DNA of 64,000 bases from Afipia massiliensis. GTDB lineage: Bacteria > Pseudomonadota > Alphaproteobacteria > Rhizobiales > Xanthobacteraceae. The notes beneath the pieces were generated by a model that worked only from the letters and a program-made list of their open reading frames with translations, was not told the DNA's origin and made no database searches. Location of the stretch: the NCBI RefSeq assembly GCF_001006325.2, contig NZ_LBIA02000001.1, positions 4,341,501 to 4,405,500 of the forward strand, in the 5' to 3' direction. The position numbers were made by a program, and so were the translations under genes. This document shows, piece by piece, positions 1 through 9,790 of this stretch. Positions within the stretch are counted from its first letter, which is position 1. Every line of letters starts with the position of its first letter.

Positions 1-129
1 GAAGGATTCCGATGGCAGGCCAGCGCATCGGCTTGGCTCCATAGGTTGGCGATCCGCGAGAACGGGCTCGGCGCGGCTTCCAGCTGCCCTGGTCTTGGTC
101 TATCTTCTCGCCGCTGAATCGGAGGGCGA

Positions 130-1335
130 ATGAGTACAGGCTTGCGGTTTTTTGATTCCTTTGGCGCTCACTACAACGACAAGATTCAGCTCTCACAGTA
201 CCAGGCCCAGATCATCGGAGGCGCGATCCGCTCACGCTCGCCGGGATGCAGGATGCTCGTATTCGGAGTCGGCAATGATACTCCGCTGTGGCTTGCGCTG
301 AATCCCGACGGTGAAACGCATTTTCTCGAAGGCGACCAGAACTGGATCGCTGCGATCAAGGAGAAGATTCCAGATATTTCCATCGGCCTGTTCCCCGACC
401 ACGGCACGACGGTCCAGGGTTCGGCGACGATGGGCGCCAGCGATCTTTCCCGTTTTCCTCCCCCCGCACATCTGTCCGACCGCGAATGGGACGTCATCCT
501 TGTCGATGGCCCGTTGGGATATGCACCTGACGATCCAGGGCGCGCCATCTCGATATACTGGGCCTCGAAACTTGCGTCAGATCGAACGCATGTTTTTGTC
601 GATGACTACGACCGCGATATCGAGATGAAATTCGCGGACAAGCTGCTGAAGGCGCGCGATACCGCTTCGATGATCGTTCCGTCCAGCGACAAAGCATCGT
701 ACCGGAAAATGTTCTGGTCGATGGGATCCATTGTCCGACCAGACGAGAAGCCCGTCGTCCTGTCCGTTGCAACCCCTGACTACGCGCGCCAGTGGCGCTT
801 CTGTATCGACAGCCAGAAAACCTATTGCTCCAGAAACCAGTTCGACCACCGGGTCATTGACCCGACCAGATCAAAGCTTCATCCAAAATGGACGAAGCTC
901 GAACTGGCAATTGACCAGCTCACACGCGGAAACGACGTTTTACTGATCGATGCGGATGCCGAAATATCCAAGACGTGCCCGCCCTTCACCCGTGTTCTGT
1001 CCGATCATCCCCGGCATGATGTTTTCTTCGTCCGCGGAATCTCCGGACGCCCAAACTCAGGTGTCATGATACTGCGCGGCGGAAAGGACAGCATCGCAGT
1101 TCAACTTCTGAATTCCTGTCTCTCCACGCGTCTGGAAACCGTACCTGCAGACGATTTTGTGACAGCCGAAGGCGAGAACGGGCACATCATCTGGCAACTC
1201 CAGAAAACCCCTTTCGCGCAAAGCGCTCATGAACTCGATCGAAGCTGGAATTGTTCGATCCCGGAGCAAGCGGAGACCGCATTTGTCCGGCACTATACGA
1301 ACCGGCTACGGGATCACCTGAACGCTAAGCTATAG
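130..1335 (+). CDS. Two-domain protein: GXM-like methyltransferase plus glycosyltransferase-like domain
   Basis: 401 residues. The N-terminal half (about 1-205) resembles the glucuronoxylan-methyltransferase-like (GXM/DUF579) fold: a glycine-rich LVFGVGNDTPLW segment at 43-54 where a SAM loop would lie, DGPLGY at 126-131, and a later VDDYDRD. The C-terminal half looks like a GT-A glycosyltransferase: an acidic LLIDADAEI with a DxD at 274-276, then an NSGVMILRGG segment. A sugar-modifying role on surface polysaccharide is inference. It converges on the GTA tail fibre gene and the two 3' ends overlap by 6 bp. Neither half was checked by search, and the fusion boundary is approximate. Confidence 0.55.
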   Translation: MSTGLRFFDSFGAHYNDKIQLSQYQAQIIGGAIRSRSPGCRMLVFGVGNDTPLWLALNPDGETHFLEGDQNWIAAIKEKIPDISIGLFPDHGTTVQGSATMGASDLSRFPPPAHLSDREWDVILVDGPLGYAPDDPGRAISIYWASKLASDRTHVFVDDYDRDIEMKFADKLLKARDTASMIVPSSDKASYRKMFWSMGSIVRPDEKPVVLSVATPDYARQWRFCIDSQKTYCSRNQFDHRVIDPTRSKLHPKWTKLELAIDQLTRGNDVLLIDADAEISKTCPPFTRVLSDHPRHDVFFVRGISGRPNSGVMILRGGKDSIAVQLLNSCLSTRLETVPADDFVTAEGENGHIIWQLQKTPFAQSAHELDRSWNCSIPEQAETAFVRHYTNRLRDHLNAKL

Positions 1336-3096
1336 ATACTGCCCGCCGGTCGCCGCCGATCCCGCAACGCTGCCCGGAAAGAAATTCGCTCCGCCGCCGT
1401 TTGTGTTGATGACTGCGTTGCTGTTCGCGGTATACCGCGCTCCTGTGGCCGAACCTGAGTATGTGACGTTTGTATTCGTGATGAAGCCAAGCCTGTCCGC
1501 AAAAGCGAAGCCTCCGGAAAAGGCCAGGGTGCCGGTCAGAGTCACGGTCAGATTAACCAGATTAATGTATCCAGCCGGGGATGCCGAATGATGCCGGACG
1601 GCGGATCCGTTGATGGTGTAGTTCACTCCGCTAATCAGGATGGAGCCGTATTGGGTCGCACGCAGGTGATTGGCTGCGCATGCTCCAAAGCTCACATTGC
1701 CGCTCACGGTTATAAACCCGCCTGTCGATGCATCGAGTGCCGACCCCGATGTCGTTGTCCTGAATTCAAATCCCTCAACATTGAGGCGTCCGTTTGCACT
1801 GCAAGTGATGCATGCTGCGCCGGTTGTGGAGATGATGCAGTTGGCAGGCGTTGTCGTATCGCCCCGCAGCGTGACCGTGCCGGCGCCGATCTATGCACCA
1901 TTGACCGCGGCACCGCTGGTGTACGTGCCGGAGCCAACCTGGATCGTCACATTGTAAATTGACAGATCGAGCGCGGCGACAATGTCGATTGCCTTCTGAA
2001 GCGTCAGAAATGCGCCGCCGGATGCGTTCGACAATCCATCGTTGCTGTTGCTGCCGTCGGTGCGCACATAATAAGTGCGGTTCGCGGTGAGCACCTCGCG
2101 GCCGCCGGACCGCGCGATCGCATACCAGCGTGCCGCCGTGCCATCGTAGCGCAGGATCGCCGCCTGCTTCGCGCCGACGGCGAGATCGCTTCCGAGCGTG
2201 AAGCGATTGGCGGCCGTCGACGATGCACTCTCATTCAGCAGCGAGATGACCTGGCTGCCGGTGTTGACGAGCGCGAAGACCCGCCCCTCCGCCCCGCCCG
2301 CCAGTCCCGACACGCTGCGCAAGGCATCGGACGACAGATTGAGAACGGCGGCCGAAGCCAGTCCGGTGGGATTGTAGTCGTTCTGGTTCGATGTGATCTG
2401 CGACGGCGAGATCACGCCGGTCAGCGCCAAACCGCGCGGCAGCGCCGCGTTGCCCGAACTCTGGTCGATCACCAGCGCTTCGACAAACGCCGATCCATCG
2501 TTCGAGACCTTGAGCTTGAATGCGTCCGAGCCGATCAGGCCGAATTCCGCGCGACCCGAGAACGCATCGGAGAACACCACTGATGCGGTGTTCGCGCTGG
2601 CCTCCTTGGAGATTTGTAGCCGCATGTCGCCGGTGCCGCTGTCGGCGACATCGAGGGCGTTGAACAGCGCCGCGTTCGATTTCACCGTCAGCAGGTTGGG
2701 AGCGCTCGCGATGTCGTTGATGCCGAGTTGCGCAACGCTGCCTGACATGGTGCCGACACCGCCAACGTCGATCCACGCTGCGCCGTCGTAGACGAGCAGC
2801 ACGCCATCGGCATCGCACCAGGCACACCAGCCAAGTTTCGGGGGGAGAAAGCGCCATGCGCCGTCTTCATAGATGGCCACTGCGTCCGCATGCCCGGCCC
2901 ACGCGCCGGTCGCGCCGCTCGCCACGATGTGACGATCGCCGTTCGCGGGCGTGAGCGGTGGCACGGCCTGGTCGGCATCGAGCACGCCGATCTGGACCAC
3001 AGCGTCCAAAATCCGCAATGCTTCGTTGTGCGTGACATGCTTCTGCGCCTGGCTGCCTTCGATGAAAGGCATCCCGAGATGGACTGTGTCTGTCAT
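1330..3096 (-). pseudogene. GTA tail fibre: DUF2793 domain plus beta-helix, interrupted by an in-frame amber codon
   Basis: DUF2793 proteins are tail-fibre components of phages and GTAs; in Rhodobacter capsulatus such a protein belongs to the particle. The start at 3096 gives the family opening MTDTVHLGMPFIEGSQAQKH. A TAG at 1891-1893 ends this frame after 401 residues (the 3' part reads KAIDIVAALDLSIYNVTIQV). The same frame continues past the TAG, with no shift, to a TAG at 1330-1332 and encodes a further 186 residues rich in Gly, Ser, Thr and Asn, typical of a right-handed beta-helix spike (LRGDTTTP, FSGSATGARYTANSN). A single nonsense change, probably from Trp or Gln, is the simplest reading. 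The truncated fibre may still be made. Confidence 0.7.
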
Positions 3097-3152
3097 GTGA
3101 TAACTAACTCTGACTGCGATGAAATGCTTGGCTCTATACCGGCACAATCGAA

Positions 3153-3261
3153 CTCCCTCTCCCGTGGGGAGAGGGTTGGGGTGAGGGCGTAGAATCTATC
3201 GAGAGACCGTACGCCCTCACCCGATGCACTTCGTGCATCGACCTCTCCCAACGGGAGAGGT
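3153..3261. repeat. Palindromic intergenic element, type C
   Basis: Long interrupted inverted repeat whose arms carry CTCTCCC/GGGAGAGG and GGGTGAGGGCGT/ACGCCCTCACCC, between the fibre gene and g15. It is related to the C-rich/G-rich elements at 8.6, 12.2 and 22.1 kb. Confidence 0.75.
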
Positions 3262-3308
3262 GAAGCAGAACAGAAATCGCGCCGCAGTTTAACACCCGCG
3301 ACTCTTGC

Positions 3309-6300
3309 TCAGAGTGTGAGGGTGAATTCGGATGGATGCCCGCGCCCGACCGTGCTCGACATTTGCGAGACGCGGCCGTGCAGCACCGTCAGCGGCGCGC
3401 CGAAATCGGCGAGCTCATCTGCACTGGCGTAAAGCGCGGACGGCACGGTGCATGGAATGCTCCGCACCACCGACGCACCGGAGAGAATGTCGAGCGTGTA
3501 GGCCTCGGCGTCTTCGCCGAGCGGCACCTCGACGCCCCAGTTGTCGCCGTCGCGGCGGGTGCGCCGTATCCAGGACACGCGGATGCCGCCGCCTTCACGC
3601 GACGCTTTGACATGCACCGGCGACAGCGGCATCAGCGCGGTGGGCTGCGGTGTCAGCGTCAAGGCCAGCGCCGATGGATCGTCGTGGCTGCGGCCGGTCG
3701 CGACGATGCGCAGATCGATGGCGCGGTCGAGCGCGCCAAGACCGCGCGCTATCGTCACCACATGATCGTCGAGCAGCACGAACGGCGACCCCGCGGGCAG
3801 CGGATCGGCAATGGCGTATTCACTGCCCGCCTGCCCGCGCAACAGCCGCGACAGCTTGTAGGTCTTGTCGCCCACCAGTTCGGCGTTGGCAAATTGCAGG
3901 ATTTCCCACGTCCCGGCGGCGTTGAGCACCGCGGCCGCGTTCGCGCCATCGAGCACCCGCGCATCAGTGACCGAGGCCAGCGCGCCGCCGTAAAGCGCGA
4001 CGCGCATCTCTCCGCCCCGGTCCCAGCGGCCTGTGGGACCAACCGGGAGCGCATCGAGCGTCTCGCCGATGATCGAGGGCACGAAGGCTGTCGCCGCCTT
4101 CTCGAAGCTCAATCCGTCGGTCGAGCGCCACACCGTCACTGAACCTGGCCAGGGATCGGCGAAGATCGCCAGCCGCGTCAGCACCGGCGGTTCGGAGGAA
4201 TCGATGCCCGGCAGGTCGAGCACCAGCGCCTGCACCGGACCTAAAGCGGGCGGAATCGCCGGCGGCTTCACGCGCGGTGCGAACAGCGGCACCGAGAACA
4301 CCTCTGGATCGATGCTGCGCGCCTTGATCTGCCGCGATGTCGTATCCACCAGTTCGGATATCTCGAACAGCCGCCGCCGCGCGTTGATCGTTACGCCGAT
4401 CACATCACCCGGCGTCAGCGGCAACGCCTTCATGCCAAGCGAGAACGCGATGCTTTCACGCCCCGCCCACAGATCCTGCAGCCAGATATCGGCGCGGCGC
4501 GTGGCAGCAGCGTCATCGGTGATGACGGCGAAATCCGAGTGCAGCATGCGGTTCGATCCGCCGACCAGCCGCCGCGATGTCACCGCCGAACGGCGATAGT
4601 CCGCAGCACCATCCGTGAAACCAAACGACACCTCGCGCGGCAGTTCGGTCTCCTGCCCGCGCGTCAGCCGCGCCAGTGCCCCCTTCTGCGGATCGACCAG
4701 CTCGTCTTCCGCGATTTCAGCGACCGGCGCAGCGCCGCGCTGAATGAACGTCAGCTCTCCGCCCGCCACCGTCGCGTCGAACGCATAGGCCATCGCCAGC
4801 GGATCGATCATCGCGCGCGGCGACATCGGGCGATCCACCACATAGCCGTCGCAGCTTTCGCGCAGATTGTCGGTGCGCGCATCGGCCACGTCCGCATCAT
4901 TGAGGATCGCGCCGACCAGCGCATCGAGCGGCGCCGCGCCAAGCCGCCCGGTCAGCCAATGCCCGGTCTGCCAGTTCGGTCCGTCGCTCCAGACGTCCAC
5001 CGCCGCCGGAAATACCGGATACGGCCGCGCGTCCCAGGTCCACAGGTGAAGCCCGGAGACATCGACCATCCGGCCGCCATAGACCGGCGATACGGGATTG
5101 AGCGCATCCGCGCCGAACGCAGGATCGAAGGCACCGATAATCGCCTCGATATAGCGGCGCTGGATCAGGTCGTCGCGCTGGCCGTTCGAAAAATAGGGAC
5201 TGGTGCCTTCGATCGACCGCGCGTCCGGAAACGCGCTCGGCTGGTTGGCGCCCTTGTCCACGGCGGGGCAACCGACTTCAGTGAGCCAGATCGGCTTGCT
5301 GCGCGGAGTCCATGCCGTTGCGCTGCCAAGCTCGACGCCGCCGACGCGCTCGATGTGCGGATTGGCCCACCAGTTCCAGAGATCCTTAGGCCGATAGATC
5401 CACGGCTTGCCGAGGCCGTCGGTGATCGGCGCGCGTGTCTGCGCGGCGCGCGCGGCATCGTCGGCGTAATACCAGTCATAGGCTTCGCCGCCGTTGAGGT
5501 TGGCTGCGAGATAGTCGCGATCATGGATCGAGGTTGCCAGCGATGCGTCGAAGTGCCCCGCATCGTCCCGCCAGTCCGACAGCGGCGCATAATAGTCGAT
5601 GCCAATCGCATCGATGGCCGATGAGGCCCATAGCGGATCAAGCGGAAAGCGCACCTCGCCGCCGACGACATGCGCGCCGTATTCGGTCCAGTCCGCGCCA
5701 TAGGTCACGACCGTGTCTGCGCCGACGACAGCCTTTACATCCGAGGCCAATGTCGCCAGCGCATTCACAGCCGGATACACGCCTGATGCAGAACGAACGC
5801 GCGTCAGCGCTTTCAGTTCCGAGCCGATCAGGAATGCATCGACGCCGCCGCACGATTCCGCGAGGTCGGCGTAATGCAGGATCATGCGGCGATAGTTCCA
5901 GCCGCTGACGCCGCCGCCGGAAAAGAAGTTTGCGATCTGCGTCGCCGCCGTGCCGGTGCCGTCGGGCGATCCGACCACGCCCGGCGCAGGACTGCATGTG
6001 ATGCGCCCGCGCCAGGGATAGACCGGCTGCGAGGCAGCGCCGGTCCAGGGATCGGTCAGCGTGTTGCCCGCCGGAATGTCCATCATCAGGAACGGATAGA
6101 ACGTGATTTTGAGTCCGCGCGCTTTCAGCTCCGCGATCAGATGGCGCAGGCTGTCGTCGGACGGCGTGCCGCCATAGGCCGGACGTCCCTCCACCGACGA
6201 GACCACAGTAGCGCTCGCCCGGCTCAACCCCGCAACCGACCACGTCCCGCCCGACGTCACCTTGATGGCGTTATCGACGCACGGACGCACGGTGCAGGTT

Positions 6301-7169
6301 CCTGCACGCAGATCGTTGCCGAACCACGCGACGACGATAGCGACGCGCTCGATATTGGGACAGGTCGCCTGCAGATCGTCGAGCGACGCGATGACGTTGG
6401 CGGCCGCGCTGGTGACGTGACGGTTTTCCGGCGCGGATTGACCGGGACCGAGCACCCGCACCACGGCGGATGTCTCGTACCCGAACTCGGTCGCGCCCGG
6501 GATCAGCGTCACTGCACGCGTCATCTGCTCGAGTTGGCCGATCGGCCGCACGATCTCGAACGACAGTTGCGGAATCCGGTTGCCGAAATCCGCCAGCGGC
6601 AGCCGCTCGAACACGACATAGGCCAGACCGCGATAGGCCGGTGCATTGCCCGCGCCCTCCTTCGCGACGATCAGATCGTCCGCCGCCTGGTCCTCGCCGC
6701 CGCGATGAACCCGCACGTTGAGGCCGGAAATATCGAGCGGCTTGCCGTCGGCCCAGATGCGGCCGACATGACCGATCTCGCCTTCGCACAGCCCGACCGC
6801 GAAGTTCGCATAGTAAGAGTAAGTCGTCGTGGTGGCCGTGCCGCCTCCACCGCCGCCAATGCCACCCTTGCCTCCGCCGCTTCCACCTTCGGTGCGCGTG
6901 GAGACGACTTCTTCAAGACGCGTCGCCCAGATCACCTGACCCGACAACCGTGCGCGGCCATAGACGCGCGGAATCGGCGCGCCTTCGGTCGAGGCCATAA
7001 CATCGAGATCGGCGAGACGCGGACCCTGAACACTGCGGTCTTCCGCAAACAGCGAACGGTCGATCATGTTACCGACGAGGGCGCCGGCGATGCGGCCCGC
7101 GATCGCGCCTGCCGGGCCGAACACCGCGCCCGCTGCGCCGCCGGCAACTGAAAGAACGAGTGCGGCCAT
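3309..7169 (-). CDS. GTA host-specificity / baseplate megaprotein (g15-like)
   Basis: 1286 residues from the ATG at 7169; an upstream extension of the frame runs through a palindromic repeat and was rejected. The start gives a Gly/Ala-rich hydrophobic segment (MAALVLSVAGGAAGAVFGP), then a Gly-rich loop (about 100-120) and a TIM-barrel-like central part with FLIGSELKALTRVR and IDAIGIDYYAPLSDWRDD, followed by a phage-tail-like part. This is the RcGTA g15 architecture; g15 forms the tip of the tail and contacts the recipient. It is the last large tail gene, after the NlpC/P60 peptidase and separated from it by a palindrome. Length and order match the family well. Confidence 0.9.
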   Translation of the reverse strand: MAALVLSVAGGAAGAVFGPAGAIAGRIAGALVGNMIDRSLFAEDRSVQGPRLADLDVMASTEGAPIPRVYGRARLSGQVIWATRLEEVVSTRTEGGSGGGKGGIGGGGGGTATTTTYSYYANFAVGLCEGEIGHVGRIWADGKPLDISGLNVRVHRGGEDQAADDLIVAKEGAGNAPAYRGLAYVVFERLPLADFGNRIPQLSFEIVRPIGQLEQMTRAVTLIPGATEFGYETSAVVRVLGPGQSAPENRHVTSAAANVIASLDDLQATCPNIERVAIVVAWFGNDLRAGTCTVRPCVDNAIKVTSGGTWSVAGLSRASATVVSSVEGRPAYGGTPSDDSLRHLIAELKARGLKITFYPFLMMDIPAGNTLTDPWTGAASQPVYPWRGRITCSPAPGVVGSPDGTGTAATQIANFFSGGGVSGWNYRRMILHYADLAESCGGVDAFLIGSELKALTRVRSASGVYPAVNALATLASDVKAVVGADTVVTYGADWTEYGAHVVGGEVRFPLDPLWASSAIDAIGIDYYAPLSDWRDDAGHFDASLATSIHDRDYLAANLNGGEAYDWYYADDAARAAQTRAPITDGLGKPWIYRPKDLWNWWANPHIERVGGVELGSATAWTPRSKPIWLTEVGCPAVDKGANQPSAFPDARSIEGTSPYFSNGQRDDLIQRRYIEAIIGAFDPAFGADALNPVSPVYGGRMVDVSGLHLWTWDARPYPVFPAAVDVWSDGPNWQTGHWLTGRLGAAPLDALVGAILNDADVADARTDNLRESCDGYVVDRPMSPRAMIDPLAMAYAFDATVAGGELTFIQRGAAPVAEIAEDELVDPQKGALARLTRGQETELPREVSFGFTDGAADYRRSAVTSRRLVGGSNRMLHSDFAVITDDAAATRRADIWLQDLWAGRESIAFSLGMKALPLTPGDVIGVTINARRRLFEISELVDTTSRQIKARSIDPEVFSVPLFAPRVKPPAIPPALGPVQALVLDLPGIDSSEPPVLTRLAIFADPWPGSVTVWRSTDGLSFEKAATAFVPSIIGETLDALPVGPTGRWDRGGEMRVALYGGALASVTDARVLDGANAAAVLNAAGTWEILQFANAELVGDKTYKLSRLLRGQAGSEYAIADPLPAGSPFVLLDDHVVTIARGLGALDRAIDLRIVATGRSHDDPSALALTLTPQPTALMPLSPVHVKASREGGGIRVSWIRRTRRDGDNWGVEVPLGEDAEAYTLDILSGASVVRSIPCTVPSALYASADELADFGAPLTVLHGRVSQMSSTVGRGHPSEFTLTL

Positions 7170-7202
7170 GAGAACGATCCAAGAAGTTGAAAATTCTGAA
7201 CT

Positions 7203-7284
7203 CGTCATTGCGAGCGAAGCGAAGCAATCCAGAGCTACAAGCAAAGGACTGGATTGCTTCGTCGCTACGCTCCTCGCAATGACG
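7203..7284. repeat. Palindromic intergenic element, type A
   Basis: Inverted repeat with outer arms CGTCATTGCGAG / CTCGCAATGACG and inner arms AAGCAATCC / GGATTGCTT, filling the gap between g14 and g15. Three further copies lie at 13.2, 25.7 and 27.9 kb. Confidence 0.9.
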
Positions 7285-7288
7285 GTGG

Positions 7289-7729
7289 TTAGTCCGTCAC
7301 TCCGGGAAACCGAAACACAAACGCGAGACGCCGCCGCCACCAGGGCGACAGCGCGACTTCGCACACCTCCGCGCCGTCATGGGCGTGGATCATGGTGCCT
7401 TCGCCCGTCGTAATCGCCGCATGCTTGGCGACGTATCCTTCGCGCCAGCGAAACAGCAGCACGTCGCCGCCGCCGATCTCATCACGCGCCACCGGCACGA
7501 GATGCCGCATGGCGGCTTCAGCCAAAGTCTCTGCACCAGTCGCCTCGGCCCAGTCCGGCGCGTAAGGCGGCGGCGTCTCGGGCTCGGAGCCGACGCAATT
7601 GCGCCAGACCCCGCGCACGAGCCCGAGACAATCGCAGCCAACGCCTTTCAGCGAGCCTTGATGACGATAACGCGTGCCGATCCAGTCGCGCGCCTCGGCA
7701 ACGATGGCGGCGCGGGTGAGAACGGTCAT
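7289..7729 (-). CDS. GTA NlpC/P60 peptidoglycan peptidase (g14-like)
   Basis: 146 residues. The NlpC/P60 catalytic Cys is visible in GCDCLGLV (Cys34) and the partner His in KHAAI (His103), with GGGDVLLFRW just before it. In RcGTA this enzyme is part of the tail and cuts cell-wall peptides during DNA entry. The start at 7729 overlaps the TGA of the preceding hub gene in an ATGA, so the two are translationally coupled. Length is typical for the GTA member. Confidence 0.93.
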   Translation of the reverse strand: MTVLTRAAIVAEARDWIGTRYRHQGSLKGVGCDCLGLVRGVWRNCVGSEPETPPPYAPDWAEATGAETLAEAAMRHLVPVARDEIGGGDVLLFRWREGYVAKHAAITTGEGTMIHAHDGAEVCEVALSPWWRRRLAFVFRFPGVTD

Positions 7730-8622
7730 GATCCACCCCCGAATGACCCGCCGTCATTCCCCGCCCCCGCACCCGGTGACGCAATCACAAAGTCATTGCC
7801 GGGAATGTGCGGAAAGCCGCGAAAATTGACGACGTTGTTGAACCGTTCGCGGCAGGTCGCGAACCGCTTGTCGCATCCCGCGGTCACCACAAACGCATCC
7901 CCATTCGCGACAGGCTCCGGCATCGCCTGCCACAACGACAGCCGTGCGTGGCCCGACGCGATGCGATGCTCCTTGATCTCGACCGACAGACCGTCGTTGG
8001 CGCCCGACGTCCAGGTCAGCTTGCCGCCCGTGAAAACGCCTTCGGAAAACGCGTCGAGTCCCGTCGCGATTATCGTGGACGTGGACTCGATCGACGTCAC
8101 GCTCCCCTCGCCCTCCAGCCCTGCTGCGGCGAGATCGAATTTGCACTGCGCATCGCCAAGGTCCGCGCCGCATCGCGCCGTGAACAGGCGGCCGCTTTGT
8201 TGCGACAACTGATCCGCCAGTCCGCGCAGCTCGGCGCTGAACGCCTGCCCCTCGCGCTTGACTTCCCCCAGTGTGGAACGCGCCGTCAGCACACGCAGCG
8301 ACACGTCGCTCCAGTCCACCAGCCAGCTCTCAACAGCTGCTGCGTCGTAGCGGCCCGCGGCGAGATCGCTCTCCAGCAATGCATCGTCTGACAGCGCGCC
8401 CGCGATCTCCGCGCCGTCAACCGAGAGGTCGAAGCGGCTGGTCGCCTCGGACGACGTGAAGCCGGTGCCGGCGCGATAGGTCACGCCTCCGATCATCAGA
8501 TCGTCGTCGTGATCGGTGAAGCCCTGCACCACGTCGTCACGCCGCGTCAGCTTCCAGCAATGGCAAAGCGTCGTTACGCCGGAATCGAGCTTCGCCTGGA
8601 GAGCGCTGGGAATATTACGCAT
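7726..8622 (-). CDS. GTA tail hub protein, DUF2163 (g13-like)
   Basis: 298 residues from the ATG at 8622 (MRNIPSALQAKLDSG); the longer frame begins in a palindrome. DUF2163 signatures include WKLTRRDD, GFTDHDDDL, the Cys-containing RCGADLGDAQCKFD and, near the end, GCDKRFATCRERFNNVVNF. The conserved cysteines recall the iron-sulfur-binding hub of RcGTA, which is an inference from family knowledge. It joins the distal tail protein to the g15 tip. It couples to g14 by ATGA and is separated from g12 by a palindrome. Confidence 0.9.
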   Translation of the reverse strand: MRNIPSALQAKLDSGVTTLCHCWKLTRRDDVVQGFTDHDDDLMIGGVTYRAGTGFTSSEATSRFDLSVDGAEIAGALSDDALLESDLAAGRYDAAAVESWLVDWSDVSLRVLTARSTLGEVKREGQAFSAELRGLADQLSQQSGRLFTARCGADLGDAQCKFDLAAAGLEGEGSVTSIESTSTIIATGLDAFSEGVFTGGKLTWTSGANDGLSVEIKEHRIASGHARLSLWQAMPEPVANGDAFVVTAGCDKRFATCRERFNNVVNFRGFPHIPGNDFVIASPGAGAGNDGGSFGGGS

Positions 8623-8633
8623 GCTTCTTCCTT

Positions 8634-8779
8634 CCACCCTCCCCTTGAGGGGGAGGGTCGGCAAGCATTGAGCGAAGCGAGATGCGAGCCGGGGTGGGGT
8701 GAAACGGCATGGTGTGATTTCACCCCACCCCGCCACTCGTTTCACTCGCGGCGACCCTCCCCCTCAAGGGGAGGGTCAA
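8634..8779. repeat. Palindromic intergenic element, type C
   Basis: Outer arms ACCCTCCCCTTGAGGG and CCCTCAAGGGGAGGGT, with internal arms around GGGGTGGGGTGAAA / TTTCACCCCACCCC. It fills the junction between g12 and g13. Confidence 0.85.
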
Positions 8780-8781
8780 GA

Positions 8782-9426
8782 TCACACCCGAATCTCCACC
8801 AGCGGGATTTTCGGGATCGCTCCCGCCGCGAAGGCCGACAGATCGACCTCGAGATAATCGGTATCGAACCGCACCGGCACGTCGAACAGATAGCCTGCCG
8901 TCACCGCCTCGCCGCTCGCGGGAATGTGCCCGCCGAGAAACGTCACAACGCCGGTCGTATGATCGCAGGTGAACGCAGTGCCGGACGCGACTTCGCTGCC
9001 CGCGACCGCAACGCGCACGCCGCCCGGCACCGGCTTGGCGACGTTGCGCGTGTAAGGCGCATAGGTGCTGCCGTAGGTCTTGATCAGTTGAAACGCCGCG
9101 CGCGTACCGTCTCCCGCACCCAGCGTCTGATCGAGCGGCGAGATGTCCGACGCAGGCGGCGCGGAGGAATGATCAAGCCGGTCGCGCCAGCGAAAGCCAT
9201 AAAGCTGCCCTCGCCGCTCCTCGAAAAACGCCACCACCTCCTGCAAGGCGTCGAGCGTTTTTACGCCGTACCCGGCATCGAAGCGGCGGCGCGAATGCGC
9301 CCAGCGCGCGTTGCGTTCCTCCCGCCCGGAGCCAAAGGTAATAATGTCAGTGCGCCGCTCCGGCCCGCCTGCGCTTTTCAGCGCGATGTCGAGCGGAAAC
9401 AGAATTTCGTGAAAGCTGGCGGGCAT
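8782..9426 (-). CDS. GTA distal tail protein, DUF2460 / TIGR02217 (g12-like)
   Basis: 214 residues, standard length for the family. The family opening FHEILFPLDIALKSAGGPER is clear, followed by RRFDAGYGVKTLDALQEVV and YGFRWRDRLDHSS; the end has DVPVRFDTDYLEVDLSAF. In RcGTA this protein forms the ring closing the tail tube above the hub. The ATG at 9426 is preferred because homologues start with the same hydrophobic MPASFHEI. The 450 bp upstream hold an opposite-strand zinc-ribbon gene and a palindrome before g11. Confidence 0.92.
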   Translation of the reverse strand: MPASFHEILFPLDIALKSAGGPERRTDIITFGSGREERNARWAHSRRRFDAGYGVKTLDALQEVVAFFEERRGQLYGFRWRDRLDHSSAPPASDISPLDQTLGAGDGTRAAFQLIKTYGSTYAPYTRNVAKPVPGGVRVAVAGSEVASGTAFTCDHTTGVVTFLGGHIPASGEAVTAGYLFDVPVRFDTDYLEVDLSAFAAGAIPKIPLVEIRV

Positions 9427-9522
9427 GGTTCATCCCGGTGTTTGTTGAGGGCGACCGGGAACCGATACGCCCGGCGGTGATTGACTGATCGGATGCTCAC
9501 GTAACCGAACGGAGATCAGACC

Positions 9523-9759
9523 ATGGCCCAGTGCGAAACCTGCGGAAACGATTACGACAAGGCATTTCAGGTGACGTTGGGCGGCAAGACCCACACCTAT
9601 GACAGCTTCGAATGCGCGATCCACGCCCTGGCGCCGACCTGCGCCAATTGCGGCACGCGCATCGTCGGCCACGGCATGGAGAACAAGGGCACGTTCTATT
9701 GCTGCGACCACTGCGCGGAGCACAAGGGCGTCAAGGGATTGCGCGACCGTGTGAACTAG
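9523..9759 (+). CDS. Small cysteine-rich zinc-ribbon protein of unknown function
   Basis: 78 residues with eight cysteines: pairs C4/C7, C40/C43 and C61/C64, plus C31 and C60. Several His (34, 50, 63, 67) make zinc binding likely. AGATCAG lies 7 bases or so before the ATG. It is the only plus-strand gene between GTA tail genes and sits between the tape measure and distal tail genes, which suggests insertion of a host gene. I recall similar small proteins in other Rhizobiales and Actinobacteria without an assigned role. Function not assigned. Confidence 0.75.
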   Translation: MAQCETCGNDYDKAFQVTLGGKTHTYDSFECAIHALAPTCANCGTRIVGHGMENKGTFYCCDHCAEHKGVKGLRDRVN

Positions 9760-9790
9760 AATTCGCTAAGTGTCCGTTGACCTGGACTTC

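Noticed and set aside
1-129. Partial gene at the window start
   Set aside because: No frame in these 129 bases gives recognisable protein; could be an upstream gene's flank.
5874-7151. 425-codon plus-strand open frame
   Set aside because: Antisense to g15; Arg/His-rich composition is that of a shadow frame.
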